Origin: Kitasatospora acidiphila
Lineage (GTDB): Bacteria > Actinomycetota > Actinomycetes > Streptomycetales > Streptomycetaceae
Length of the DNA: 64,000 bases
NCBI RefSeq assembly: GCF_006636205.1
Contig: NZ_VIGB01000003.1
Coordinates: 8,000,501 to 8,064,500, forward strand
Reading direction: 5' to 3'
The notes under the pieces were generated by a model, which had not been told where the DNA came from, searched no databases, and saw only the letters and a list, made by a program, of their open reading frames with translations. The position numbers and the translations under genes are program-made. Shown piece after piece: positions 17,871 through 26,225 of this stretch (its first letter is position 1; every line of letters begins with the position of its first letter).

Positions 17871-17905
17871 GTTTTCGCACTGTTTTCGTCGTGTGGTGCG
17901 AAAAC
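17871..17905. promoter_or_regulatory. Perfect 10-bp inverted repeat before the sugar-transport operon
   Basis: GTTTTCGCAC (17871-17880) and GTGCGAAAAC (17896-17905) are perfect inverted repeats, with a further GTTTTCG at 17882-17888 between them. It lies about 125 bases upstream of the binding-protein start. It is a good candidate operator for the sugar operon, but it differs from the usual short LacI palindrome with a central CG. Confidence 0.55.
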
Positions 17906-18210
17906 GAGATGCAAGGATCCTGGCTGGTGGGTCCAGTGGGGCGGTGTTCTCACTGGCTGCAACGGGTGCTGACGGCATGTAGGGCTTGGCGGACGCGGGC
18001 GGATGCGACTGCTGCCGGACTGTTGACTTGTAGTGGATTCTGTTTGATCCTGTTTGGCGGGCGAGGGCCCATGCCCGCTGCGGCCACATCCGGCGAGGGG
18101 TGGCCGCAGCGGGTCCACCGGCGCAGGCTGGCCGGGCTGACGGCACGTCATGGCCACTGTGCCGCCCGATAACCGGTGGACAGCGCACGCGGGGTCGGCA
18201 GACTTGATTG
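17906..18210. other. Intergenic region between the sugar operon and dinB-like gene, nothing recognised
   Basis: About 300 bases of divergent spacer, which should hold both promoters. I see no gene, no repeat and no convincing hairpin in it. Confidence 0.4.
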
Positions 18211-18798
18211 ATGATCGAATCAGCTGTGAAGGCCGACCTTCGGCTCTACCTCCAAGACGCCCGCGACGCACTGCTGCTGAAGCTGGAGGGCCTGTCGGAG
18301 TACGACATCCGGCGGCCGCTGACGCCCACCGGCACCAACCTGCTGGGCCTGGTCAAGCATGTGACCAGCGCCGAGGCGGTCTACCTCGGTGACAGCTTCG
18401 GGCGGCCGTTCGCCGCGCCGGGGCTGTGGGTGGCGGGCGCGGCCGAGGCCAACGCGGACTTCTGGGCGCGCCCCGACGAGTCCCGGGAGGAGCTCGTCGG
18501 CCGCTACCGCGCGGTGTGGGCCCACGCCGACGCCACCATCGCAGAGCTGCCACTGGACGCGCTCGGCACCGTGCCCTGGGGGGCCAGGCTGCAACTGCCG
18601 CTCCATCGCATCCTGATCCATGTGATCGTCGAGACCCAGCGCCATGCCGGCCAGGCCGACATCGTGCGCGAACTTGTCGACGGCGCCGTCGGCTTGCGCG
18701 CCGTCGACGACAACATGCCGGAACGGGACGGGACTTGGTGGCAGGAGTACCGGGGCCGCGTGGAGCGGGCGGCGCGCGAGGCGGCATTGCAGTGGTAA
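18211..18798 (+). CDS. DinB / DUF664 family protein
   Basis: This 195-residue four-helix-bundle protein has the spaced histidines of the DinB superfamily. They are N-L-L-G-L-V-K-H-V near residue 50 and the pair I-H-V-I-V-E-T-Q-R-H-A-G-Q-A-D near residue 145, which together form a likely metal site. Members include mycothiol- or bacillithiol-dependent transferases, but most are uncharacterised. The ATG at 18211 is preferred over the adjacent TTG. A GC-rich terminator hairpin follows at 18875. Confidence 0.85.
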   Translation: MIESAVKADLRLYLQDARDALLLKLEGLSEYDIRRPLTPTGTNLLGLVKHVTSAEAVYLGDSFGRPFAAPGLWVAGAAEANADFWARPDESREELVGRYRAVWAHADATIAELPLDALGTVPWGARLQLPLHRILIHVIVETQRHAGQADIVRELVDGAVGLRAVDDNMPERDGTWWQEYRGRVERAAREAALQW

Positions 18799-19073
18799 TA
18801 CCCGTACGATAGACGGGACTTGGAGGCGATGAGCGGCGCGCTCCAGGCCCGGTGCTCAGCGGTTTCGATGGTGGCCCCCGCGGCAGCAGCGGGGGTCCTT
18901 TCCTTGCGCCACCGCTCGCGGCCGACGTCATCAGAGCCCGGCTAAATCCCGTTGGCAGCTTGGAGTCCCACGGAGGCGCTTTCCGCCAATCACCGAACTC
19001 CCTGAGCCCAGAGCTGCGTTCACCGTCGACCAGGGCCTGAAGCCGCGGGCTCGCCTCCAGTAGTCGATGCCGT
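18799..19073. other. Intergenic region with a terminator, no protein gene
   Basis: About 275 bases between dinB-like and padR-like genes. The first 100 bases are rich in short complementary segments and end in the 18875 hairpin plus T-rich tract. They could be a 3' UTR or a small RNA. I cannot match it to a known RNA family. Confidence 0.4.
18875..18905 (+). terminator. Intrinsic terminator after dinB-like gene
   Basis: CCCCCGC (18875-18881) pairs with GCGGGGG (18889-18895) across a 7-base loop, followed by TCCTTTCCTT. This is the most canonical rho-independent terminator in the window. Confidence 0.75.
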
Positions 19074-19091
19074 ATAGTCGGATCCGACTAT
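19074..19091. promoter_or_regulatory. 18-bp perfect palindrome, PadR operator
   Basis: ATAGTCGGATCCGACTAT is a perfect 18-base palindrome ending 17 bases before the padR-like ATG. It overlaps where a promoter would lie, so autorepression of the PadR/monooxygenase operon is likely. Confidence 0.7.
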
Positions 19092-19108
19092 TAGGGGGCG
19101 GCGAACAG

Positions 19109-19741
19109 ATGGCGAAGCGGAAGGTATCCAACCCACTCGCGTTGGCCGTGCTGGGGCTGCTGCAAGAACAGCCGATGCACCCGTATGAGATGGCGTCCAC
19201 CCTGCGGGAGCGGCACAAGGACAGCAGCTTCAAGGTCAACTCCGGGTCGCTGTACGACACGGTCGAGGCATTGGTCCGGCACGGCTGGATCGAGCCGGTC
19301 GAGACCGCGCGCGATGGCCGGCGGCCGGAGCGAACGGTGTACGCGACAACCGAGCTGGGCCACAGCGAGTTCATCCAGTGGATCGATGAACTCCTCCGCG
19401 TGCCCGTCGCTGAGTACCCGAAGTTCATGGCCGCAGTGTCCTACCTCGGCGCACTCGGTCCGGCCCGGGCGGCGGAGGCACTGGCCGAACGGGCGGGACA
19501 TCTGGCCCAGCGGATCGAGGAGACGAACACAGTCCTGGCCGACACGGTCGGCTCCGGCGCGGTTCCCCGGTTGTTCATGATCGAAGTCGAGTGCGCGTTG
19601 CACGCCTGGGAGGCCGAGCTGGCCTGGACGCGGCAGACCATCGCCGAGATCCGCGACGGCAGCCTTTCCTGGCCCCAGGTCGAGCGAACCGAGCAGGGAT
19701 GGACCTGGTCCGCCCCCACAGACGGGAAGGGAAACACCTGA
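19109..19741 (+). CDS. PadR-family transcriptional regulator
   Basis: This 210-residue protein starts with the PadR winged helix: L-A-V-L-G-L-L-Q-E-Q-P-M-H-P-Y-E-M, then G-S-L-Y-D-T-V-E-A-L-V-R-H-G-W-I. A C-terminal helical dimerisation domain of the larger subgroup follows. PadR proteins usually repress a neighbouring efflux or detoxification gene and respond to phenolic or drug-like ligands. Its TGA shares one base with the ATG of the monooxygenase (TGATG), so the two form a coupled pair under the palindrome at 19074. Start chosen for its GGGGGCGGCG leader and the fit to the domain. Confidence 0.92.
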   Translation: MAKRKVSNPLALAVLGLLQEQPMHPYEMASTLRERHKDSSFKVNSGSLYDTVEALVRHGWIEPVETARDGRRPERTVYATTELGHSEFIQWIDELLRVPVAEYPKFMAAVSYLGALGPARAAEALAERAGHLAQRIEETNTVLADTVGSGAVPRLFMIEVECALHAWEAELAWTRQTIAEIRDGSLSWPQVERTEQGWTWSAPTDGKGNT

Positions 19742-21240
19742 TGACCGAGGCGCTGATCGTCGGAGCCGGCCCGGCCGGGCTGTTACTCGCCTGCGAGCTC
19801 CGAACTGCCGGCGTCGACACGGTCGTTGTCGAACGCCACGCGCAGCGGCCGGACTTCTGCCGGGGCTTCAACCTCAATGCCCGCGCCCTGGACCTGCTGG
19901 CGCGGCGCGGTCTCGCCGAGAGGCTCATCGGAGAGGGCTGGCAGGTGCCACACGCCGCGTTCTCCGGTCTACCGGTCACACTTACCCTCGCGGGCGCGCA
20001 CACCGACCACCCGTACTCGCTGGGCATCCCGCAAACCAAGGTCGAGGACATACTCGAGGCGCACGCCGTCGACCTGGGAGCCGACATCCGGCGCGGACAC
20101 GAACTACGCGCCCTGGAACAGGATTCCGAGTCTGTCACCGCCACTGTCACCACCGGCGCCGGTGAGTATCGCGTCCGGGCCGCGTACCTGATCGGTTGCG
20201 ACGGCGGCCGCAGCACCGTCCGCAAGCAGGCCGGCATCGACTTCCCCGGCACCGAGGCGACCCGCTTCTCCCTGCTCGGTGACGTCGAGCTCGCCGACCC
20301 CGAGGCGTTGCCGTTCGGCGCGACCACCGGCCCCGGCGGGACCGTGTTCGTCATCCCGCGCCCCGGCTACGTGAGGCTCATCACCACCGATCGGAATCCC
20401 CCCGAGGACAAGGACACCCCGGTCACCCTGGGCCTTCTCCAGACCGCGGTGGACGACGCGCTCGGCCGCCATGTCGAGCTGCGCGCCGCGCGCTGGCTGA
20501 CCCGGTTCGGCAACGCGGCCCGGCAGGCGTCCGAGTACGTCCGGGGCAGGGTCATCCTGGCCGGGGATGCCGCGCACATCCACCCGCCGGCCGGGGCGAT
20601 CGGCGTCAACGTCGCCCTGGACGACGCGTTCAACCTCGGCTGGAAGCTCGCCGCCACCGTGCGCGGCACCGCGCCGGCACACCTGCTCGACAGCTACCAC
20701 ACCGAACGGCACACCGCCGGCGCGCACGTGCTGGCCAACACCCGGGCGCAGGTGCTGCTCGGCGAAGCCGACGATCGGCTCGGGCCGCTCACCGACCTGC
20801 TCACCCGCGTCGCCAGCCACCCTGCGGGCAACCGGGCACTCGTGGAGACCATCACCGGGCTGGACACCCGTTACGAGATGCCCCCCGATTCCGACCACCC
20901 CTGGCTGGGCCGGCTGGCGCCCGACCTCGCCCTGACCACGGGCGACGGGCGTACGAGCCTGGCCGGGTTGCTCGCCTCGGGACGCGCCGTGCTGCTCGAC
21001 CTGACCGGAGGAACCACCGTCCGCGAGTCGGCCGCAGGATGGGCGGACCGAGTGGACATCGTCACCGCGACCTGCCCCGACCACCCCGAACTCCGCGCCA
21101 TCCTCCTACGCCCGGACGGTCACACCGCCTGGCTGCGCACCGCCGGTCCCGACCATGCCGACGGTCTCCACCAGGCGCTGCAACACTGGCACGGCCCGGC
21201 AGCACCATCCGACGCCGCGTCTGTGGGAACGTCCCACTAG
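19741..21240 (+). CDS. FAD-dependent aromatic monooxygenase (PheA/TfdB, rifampicin-monooxygenase-like)
   Basis: This 499-residue class A flavoprotein hydroxylase has the N-terminal FAD motif V-G-A-G-P-A-G-L, the D-G motif G-C-D-G-G-R-S-T-V-R, and the G-D motif L-A-G-D-A-A-H-I-H-P-P. The last is followed by G-V-N-V-A-L-D-D-A-F-N-L-G-W-K-L-A. The C-terminal thioredoxin-like domain is present. Relatives hydroxylate phenols and polyketides or inactivate drugs such as rifampicin. The adjacent PadR regulator fits a detoxification role, with biosynthetic tailoring as the alternative. Translation starts at the ATG overlapping the padR stop. Confidence 0.9.
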   Translation: MTEALIVGAGPAGLLLACELRTAGVDTVVVERHAQRPDFCRGFNLNARALDLLARRGLAERLIGEGWQVPHAAFSGLPVTLTLAGAHTDHPYSLGIPQTKVEDILEAHAVDLGADIRRGHELRALEQDSESVTATVTTGAGEYRVRAAYLIGCDGGRSTVRKQAGIDFPGTEATRFSLLGDVELADPEALPFGATTGPGGTVFVIPRPGYVRLITTDRNPPEDKDTPVTLGLLQTAVDDALGRHVELRAARWLTRFGNAARQASEYVRGRVILAGDAAHIHPPAGAIGVNVALDDAFNLGWKLAATVRGTAPAHLLDSYHTERHTAGAHVLANTRAQVLLGEADDRLGPLTDLLTRVASHPAGNRALVETITGLDTRYEMPPDSDHPWLGRLAPDLALTTGDGRTSLAGLLASGRAVLLDLTGGTTVRESAAGWADRVDIVTATCPDHPELRAILLRPDGHTAWLRTAGPDHADGLHQALQHWHGPAAPSDAASVGTSH

Positions 21241-21634
21241 CGAGCCAGGTGCCGCTGGCGCCGTCGCATACGGTCGGCGGGTCAGGAGGGGTATGGCCGG
21301 AGCGCCCTGATTCGGCTCAACCACCAATGCGAGGACGCCCCGTCCGAACCCGGCCAGCGCGGCCGCCGCTGGCGCGTCCCGCGTACCGGTTGAGCCTTGC
21401 GTACAAGGCGGTCCGGGTTGGAATCAGAGGATGACTCCAACCCGGACCGCCTCGACTGCGGGGGCCTGTGGCTGGTTGTCCTCGCCGTCGGTGGTCTCGT
21501 AGGCACGGTGCGGCTCGCGCAGTTGCCGGTTGCGTGGCACCGGCGGCCGGTGAAGGCATAGCACCCAAGGAAGTTGAGGTGGTCACACTGGAGCGGGAGG
21601 CGGGTGAGCAGCCCGTCGGAATCCTGTTACGAGC
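21241..21634. other. Intergenic region with one long hairpin
   Basis: This 394-base convergent spacer holds the 17-bp hairpin described separately. Short frames in it look random. I see no gene. Confidence 0.5.
21406..21452. terminator. Perfect 17-bp hairpin between convergent genes
   Basis: The arms 21406-21422 and 21436-21452 are perfect 17-base inverted repeats with a 13-base loop. It lies midway between the monooxygenase and the HTH/TPR gene, so it could terminate either transcript. Confidence 0.65.
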
Positions 21635-22980
21635 TCAGGACGCCATCGGGAGCGCCCTCAGTCGGTCACGGAACTCCCTCACTGCTGGGACCGCGCTGTA
21701 CTTGTCGAGCTGGCGCGAGAACTCGTTCAGCCGAGTCACGGCCCGGTCCGACGAAACCGGCCCCTCCAGTAGCGCAGCACCCGCGTTCGCCGCGTCGAGA
21801 GCACCGTCCAGGTCACCCCCAGCCAGCCGCGCCTCCGCGAGCCGGGGTGCGCGGGTGGCCTTGTCGCGCGGTACTGCCATGGCGATCGATGCTTCGAGGG
21901 CTGCGGTTGCCCGGTCCGTGCTCCCGGAGCGCAGCATGATCTTGCCTTCGGTGGATTCGAGCTGGGCTTGCCCGTACCACTGAAGCCATTCCGGTAGGGC
22001 TTCGCCAGTGCTTCGGTGCCGGTCCCACAGGGCCATGGAGGCGTTCAGTGCGGTTGCCGACTGCTGCGTCTGTCCATCCCGGGACATTGCCTCGGCATGG
22101 TGAAGCTGGAGGAAGGACTGAGTTGCAGCGGGCATGTCCTTCGGGGCGCTGTCGATCGCGGTCTCGATCAAGCGGACGCGGCTCTGGGTATCGCCGGCAT
22201 CCCCTGCGTGAACGCCCATTTCGGCGAGAACGAAGGCGCCGAACGCTCCGTCACCAGCGGTCCTCGACGCGCGGAGGGCTCCCACGTAGTACTGCTGGCC
22301 AGCCGATCGGAGGCCGGAGTCGTAGGCGATCCAGCCTGTCAAGTAGCAGATCCGGGCCGCCAAGGCGTACATCCGCGCGCCGACCGCCTCCGTGTAGGTC
22401 CCGCTCTTCAGCAGGTCGGTGATCAGGGACAGGTCGCCCTGAGCGTGCTCCAGGAGTCGCCCTCCGCCCAGTTGCTCATCCATTGTGCGGAGTGCCGCGA
22501 CGCGTTGTTCGAGGGTGCTCACCATGGTGTCGGTTACCCGGTCGCCCGTGAGAGCTGAGGCGAATGCTTCCGGGGCATCGGCCCACATGGCTGCCAGGCC
22601 GGTGAGAGTGCCCCCGTGATAGTGAGAAAGCCGCGACGATCCATGCGTCCACTCCTGAGCAGATCCGTCAGTGCCTTCACGGTACCGTCTGTGGTCCATG
22701 GCGGGGTAAGGGCGCTGACCTCCCAAACCGGCAGCCACAGAGGCCAGTCCTCGGGCCGAGCCTGATCCTGGGGCACTCCGAGCAGGTCAGCGAGGACATA
22801 CTGAGCACCCACATCCGGCACTTGCCCCTTGTGCGTCCACTTCCACACCAACGTGCGATTGGTGGCGAGGTTGATCCCGAGCGTCTGGCCTCGTCCGACC
22901 ATGCGGGACGCCAACTCGCTGGGCCCCCAGTCGCGCAGCTTGCATACGTAGGCGAGCGGATGTGTGGATGGCTCATTCAT
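21635..22980 (-). pseudogene. HTH/TPR regulator (Streptomyces XRE-type), single-base frameshift
   Basis: Two overlapping frames make one protein of about 448 residues. The first gives an N-terminal DNA-binding-like part (W-G-P-S-E-L-A-S-R, then V-W-K-W-T-H-K-G-Q-V-P) and M-D-R-R-G-F-L-T-I-T-G. The second continues G-T-L-T-G-L-A-A-M-W and runs through TPR-like helical repeats to the end. The break falls in a run of five G (plus-strand C at 22611-22615). One more base there restores G-G-T-L-T-G-L. Such regulators commonly sit beside streptomycete RiPP and ATPase genes. It is divergent from the ATPase/radical SAM operon and probably controls it. The defect may be a sequencing error. Confidence 0.7.
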
Positions 22981-23215
22981 CACTATCCCCGATCCCCAGA
23001 TGGCGGTACTGCGAGCCTACTTGTTCCCGCGACATCCTGTGACCTTCCGATCACTGAGAAACACCATAGAAACGTTCCCACGGTTCTTCCAGCCCAGTTG
23101 AATGTGTGTCAGTAAACCGGCGGCGGCCCACCTATGCGGGCTTGCGCCGTTGGCTGGCAGGCCGGCGCAGGCGCGCATCTGCCCGCACCTGCGGCCCGGC
23201 TTGGGCCGATCACTT
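22981..23215. promoter_or_regulatory. Divergent promoter region of the RiPP cluster
   Basis: This 235-base spacer separates the HTH/TPR regulator from the ATPase gene and must hold both promoters. It is less GC-rich than its flanks around 23030-23110 (TCACTGAGAAACACCATAG). No clear palindrome was found. Confidence 0.4.
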
Positions 23216-23791
23216 ATGAAGGCTCAATCAGTGGTCGTGCAGCCGAGTTTCGATCAAGCACGAGGAGTTCGCGTGTCTCATGACCCGCTTCCCGCCCCCG
23301 TCGAGTTCCACGTCACGGACCAGAACAGCGATGCCCTGCGGCAGGCTCGGGCCAAGGTTGCGCTCGTCGTAGCGCAGTGGAGGCTGCCCCTGTCGCAGCA
23401 GGCCCTCTCTGACCTCAAGCTCTGCACCAGCGAGGTGATTGCCAACGCCTTGGAGCACGCCAGTGGGGAGTGCTGGGTCAGGGTCTTCTGGACAGGGGAA
23501 CACGTGGAAGTCCAGGTCCGAGACTGCTCCGCCCGTCTCCCCAATCCGTGCGATGTCGATGAGGACGCAGAATCGGGGCGCGGACTGTCCCTTGTAGCGG
23601 CGCTCGCGCGTTCCTGGGGGTGGGAGCCAAGGGGACGCGGCAAGGTCGTCTTCTTCAGCATCGGACCGGACGAAACGCCGGATCGCCGGCTTGGAGTGCT
23701 CCTTGGTCTGGCTGCCCTGCCGACGGAGACGTCTTCGGTGGTGATGCCGGGAGCTCAGGTCCCGACCGGCCTGAAGGGCGTACTGGCGTGA
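23216..23791 (+). CDS. RsbW/HATPase-like ATP-binding regulatory protein
   Basis: This 191-residue protein has a GHKL ATPase fold of the anti-sigma-kinase type. The N-box is L-C-T-S-E-V-I-A-N-A-L-E-H-A, followed by V-E-V-Q-V-R-D and G-R-G-L-S-L-V-A-A-L-A. Streptomycetes carry many such single-domain ATPases next to HTH/TPR regulators, probably as switch proteins that sequester a partner. It is the first gene of the operon leading to the radical SAM enzyme. The ATG at 23216 is chosen; a GTG 19 codons later is an alternative. Its TGA overlaps the next GTG (GTGA). Confidence 0.8.
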   Translation: MKAQSVVVQPSFDQARGVRVSHDPLPAPVEFHVTDQNSDALRQARAKVALVVAQWRLPLSQQALSDLKLCTSEVIANALEHASGECWVRVFWTGEHVEVQVRDCSARLPNPCDVDEDAESGRGLSLVAALARSWGWEPRGRGKVVFFSIGPDETPDRRLGVLLGLAALPTETSSVVMPGAQVPTGLKGVLA

Positions 23792-23952
23792 GCAAGATGA
23801 AGGAACCAGCGGGCTGCCGGACCTGCGACGGACTGCGCGAGCTCGCCCTGACAGACGGTCAGGAGAGTCCTTCGTTGGCCACGCTGATCGAGCGCTGTTG
23901 GGTGCTCCACACCCCTCGCTGCCCGAGCCGCCGACGTAAGGCCCGGCGGTAG
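23788..23952 (+). CDS. Small Cys-containing hypothetical protein
   Basis: This 54-residue protein begins at a GTG overlapping the ATPase stop (GTGA), so it is probably translated. It has C-R-T-C near the N-terminus, two more cysteines (E-R-C-W, P-R-C-P), and a basic tail. Four cysteines in this spacing could bind a metal. Function unknown. Coupling places it in the regulatory part of the RiPP operon. Confidence 0.55.
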   Translation: MSKMKEPAGCRTCDGLRELALTDGQESPSLATLIERCWVLHTPRCPSRRRKARR

Positions 23953-24044
23953 CCGGACCCACACGAAGCCTGCGCCGGGCTGGGAGGAGTCGTTCGGCCG
24001 GCGCGGAGGCTTTCACCAACGGACCGCATCGGAAGGAGCCCAAG

Positions 24045-25199
24045 ATGCAGATCAGCCAGCTGGATCCGCGTTATGAGGATCGAATCGCGCGCGTGCCCAG
24101 CAACCTGGTGGTGCAGCCGACGGGGTTCTGCAATCTCGCCTGCACGTACTGCTATCTTCCGGACAAGGATGACAGGACGCCGATGTCGTTGTCGGTCGCG
24201 CGGGCCGTAGCGAGGTCCGCTGAAGACCTGGTCCAGCCCGACCAACGCAAGCCGCTTGGAGTCATCTGGCATGCCGGTGAGCCCTTGGCTTTGGGGGTGG
24301 GGCGCTTTACCGAGCTATTGCAACCCTTCGAGGAACTACGCCGTGCCGGTGCCCTGGAGCACGCCGTCCAGACGAACGCCACCCTTGTCGATGCCGCCTG
24401 GTGCGACCTGTTCACCGAGTACGGGTTCAGGGTCGGCGTCAGCATCGACGGCCCGTCTGAGCTGGCGGCTCATCGGGTTGATCGCGCAGGTCACTCGGCA
24501 CATCGACTGATCATGAAGGGGATCAAGAGTCTTCAGGACCACGGCGTTCCGTTCTCGGTGCTTGCCGTCGTCGGCCAGGAGACCATCGGTCACGCTGAAG
24601 CGCTCCTCGACTTTCTGGCATCTCTGCATGGGGTCAACATTGGTATCAACATCGAGGAGTACGAGGGCGCCAACACCGAGCGGACCCCGCCGACCAGGGA
24701 TCAAGCAGTGGCCTTCTGGCGAAGCGCGATCAGCTGGACCAAGCACAACCCCGGTGCGCCGCCCATCCGCGAACTGGATCGGCTCGGCAGGTACCTCCGC
24801 ATGTCCCGGCGGCAGCATGCCGACCGTAGAGGGCGGAGCCGAATCGACCCGCTTCCGACCGTTGCCGCGAACGGCGACGTCGTGCTGCTCTCCCCAGAGC
24901 TGTCCGGCATTACGGCGCCGATCTACGACGACTTCCGGGCGGGGAACGTGCTGAGCAAGTCCATTGCGTCCATGTTGGCGGAGGCTTCGCAGCTTCGCTA
25001 CGTGCGCGAGTTCCTGACCGGCCTGGACAGGTGCGAGTCCACCTGCGAGTTCTTCGACTACTGCCGAGGCTCCCAGGCCGGGAATCGCTACTTCGAACAG
25101 GGCACCTTCGCCGAGTCCGAGACGAACTACTGCCGGGTGACCGACCAGGCACCCGTCATCGCTCTGGCTGGCATCACCCGAGAGGAGCAAATCCCGTGA
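24045..25199 (+). CDS. Radical SAM/SPASM peptide maturase (cyclophane-forming type)
   Basis: This 384-residue enzyme carries the radical SAM cluster motif C-N-L-A-C-T-Y-C at residues 29-36. The G-E-P-L SAM-contact follows as H-A-G-E-P-L. The C-terminus is a SPASM-like auxiliary-cluster region with cysteines at about 330, 334, 340 and 363. Its style (F-C-N-L-A-C-T-Y-C-Y-L-P) matches the FxsB/GrrM/XyeB group, which links aromatic side chains to the beta-carbon of a residue two positions on. GGAAGGAG precedes the ATG. The stop overlaps the precursor start (GTGA), tying enzyme and substrate together. It would act in the cytoplasm on the Trp-rich peptide. Confidence 0.88.
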   Translation: MQISQLDPRYEDRIARVPSNLVVQPTGFCNLACTYCYLPDKDDRTPMSLSVARAVARSAEDLVQPDQRKPLGVIWHAGEPLALGVGRFTELLQPFEELRRAGALEHAVQTNATLVDAAWCDLFTEYGFRVGVSIDGPSELAAHRVDRAGHSAHRLIMKGIKSLQDHGVPFSVLAVVGQETIGHAEALLDFLASLHGVNIGINIEEYEGANTERTPPTRDQAVAFWRSAISWTKHNPGAPPIRELDRLGRYLRMSRRQHADRRGRSRIDPLPTVAANGDVVLLSPELSGITAPIYDDFRAGNVLSKSIASMLAEASQLRYVREFLTGLDRCESTCEFFDYCRGSQAGNRYFEQGTFAESETNYCRVTDQAPVIALAGITREEQIP

Positions 25200-25426
25200 C
25201 CCTTCTGGAAGAACTCAGCTCCAGTCAGGCCCCCGCCGTGGCGGAGCTGATTGCGGCTGCTGACCTGATCGACGATCGTCCCACCAGCGAGTGGGACAAC
25301 CAGCCGACCTGGGACAACAGCGGTGGCGGCCCCTGGAACAACCAGCCCAGCTGGGATAACTGGCCGAGCGCTCCGTGGGACAACTGGAACAACAACCCCT
25401 CGTGGTCGGACTGGCCCAACCGGTAG
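25196..25426 (+). CDS. Trp-rich RiPP precursor peptide with W-X-N repeats
   Basis: This 76-residue peptide starts at GTG with GAGGAG upstream. Residues 1-32 form an ordinary helical leader (L-L-E-E-L-S ... A-V-A-E-L-I-A-A-A-D-L-I-D-D). Residues 33-76 are almost entirely Trp, Asn, Asp, Pro, Ser and Gly. Trp occurs at 33, 39, 47, 53, 56, 61, 64, 70 and 73. Seven of the nine sit in W-X-N (WDN four times, WNN twice, WPN once), and the others are WPS and WSD. This is the pattern expected of a substrate for a three-residue-cyclophane radical SAM enzyme, with up to nine crosslinks. No peptidase or exporter is adjacent. The maturation chemistry is inferred, not observed. Confidence 0.85.
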   Translation: MTLLEELSSSQAPAVAELIAAADLIDDRPTSEWDNQPTWDNSGGGPWNNQPSWDNWPSAPWDNWNNNPSWSDWPNR

Positions 25427-25515
25427 CCCCCGGACCGACTGCGAGAATCGGCTCGCCTGGCTGACCGGCTCCCTCGGGGGCCGGTCAGCCCACCGCAACC
25501 CTGGAGCACATCACG

Positions 25516-26202
25516 ATGGCGACTCGCACCTTCGGCCGTACCAACGTCTCCCTCCCGGAGATCGATGACGACATGTACCTCGGAACAGCCTCGAATCTGA
25601 ACCGGCCCGGTCACGCAGTCTCAGAGTTCCGATACGTGGACCAGGAGCTTCGAGACCTCGAAATCATCGAGACCGACCTTCGCAACGGCCGGGTCCGAAG
25701 GCTCAACGCTGACCGGGTCAGCTTCGAGGGTGTCCGCTTGAGCTCGGTCGAGTTCGCGGATTGCGACATGCGGACGTGGCAATGGGTTGGCAGCAAGGTC
25801 TCACGGGTCGTATTCCGGGATTGCAAGCTTATGGGGCTGTCGGTCTCGGATGTTGGCTTCGACCATGTGCTGTTCGAGAAGTGCCGACTGGACTTGGCGT
25901 CGTTCAGGCAGCTCAGGAGCACAGGCCCTCTGGTGTTCAGTCAATGCACACTCACTGAGGCGACCTTCGAGGCCTGCGACCTCACCGATACGGTCTTCGC
26001 CGACTGCCGCCTCCACAGCGTTGAGTTCCACCGGGGCAAGTACCAAGGATGCGATCTGAGTACCAGCGACCTCTCGACCGTTCGAGGCGTGGGCAACCTC
26101 CGAGGCGTGGTTGTCGAGCGTATGCAGGAGTCGCAACTGGCCACGGCTCTTCTCAAAGAACTCGAACTCACCTTCACCGAGGACCTGCCCGCGCCGCGAT
26201 AG
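25516..26202 (+). CDS. Pentapeptide-repeat protein (candidate immunity factor)
   Basis: This 228-residue protein has pentapeptide-like repeats from about residue 55 to 200, recognisable as a Phe/Leu every five residues: V-S-F-E-G, V-E-F-A-D-C-D, V-V-F-R-D-C-K, A-T-F-E-A-C-D-L-T-D-T-V-F-A-D-C. These fold as a right-handed quadrilateral beta-helix. In Qnr, MfpA, McbG and AlbG the helix mimics DNA and shields gyrase from poisons. Sitting 90 bases after the precursor, it may be self-resistance to the peptide product. A structural or scaffold role is an alternative. Confidence 0.82.
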   Translation: MATRTFGRTNVSLPEIDDDMYLGTASNLNRPGHAVSEFRYVDQELRDLEIIETDLRNGRVRRLNADRVSFEGVRLSSVEFADCDMRTWQWVGSKVSRVVFRDCKLMGLSVSDVGFDHVLFEKCRLDLASFRQLRSTGPLVFSQCTLTEATFEACDLTDTVFADCRLHSVEFHRGKYQGCDLSTSDLSTVRGVGNLRGVVVERMQESQLATALLKELELTFTEDLPAPR

Positions 26203-26225
26203 GCGGCCCACAAGACGGAAGCGTG

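Noticed and set aside
15443..18271. A 942-codon frame on the minus strand
   Set aside because: Only its last 312 codons are a permease. The rest is an antisense-like frame over the binding-protein gene, with no ribosome site.
18799..18905. Candidate small RNA with C-rich loop (6C type)
   Set aside because: No match to the 6C RNA layout could be established. Only the terminator is certain.
21406..21452. Terminal inverted repeat of an insertion sequence
   Set aside because: No transposase or target duplication is present. A terminator hairpin is the simpler reading.
22620..22660. Twin-arginine signal (R-R-G-F-L-T) in the HTH/TPR regulator
   Set aside because: It is internal, well downstream of a DNA-binding-like domain, so export is implausible; the motif is common in this regulator family.
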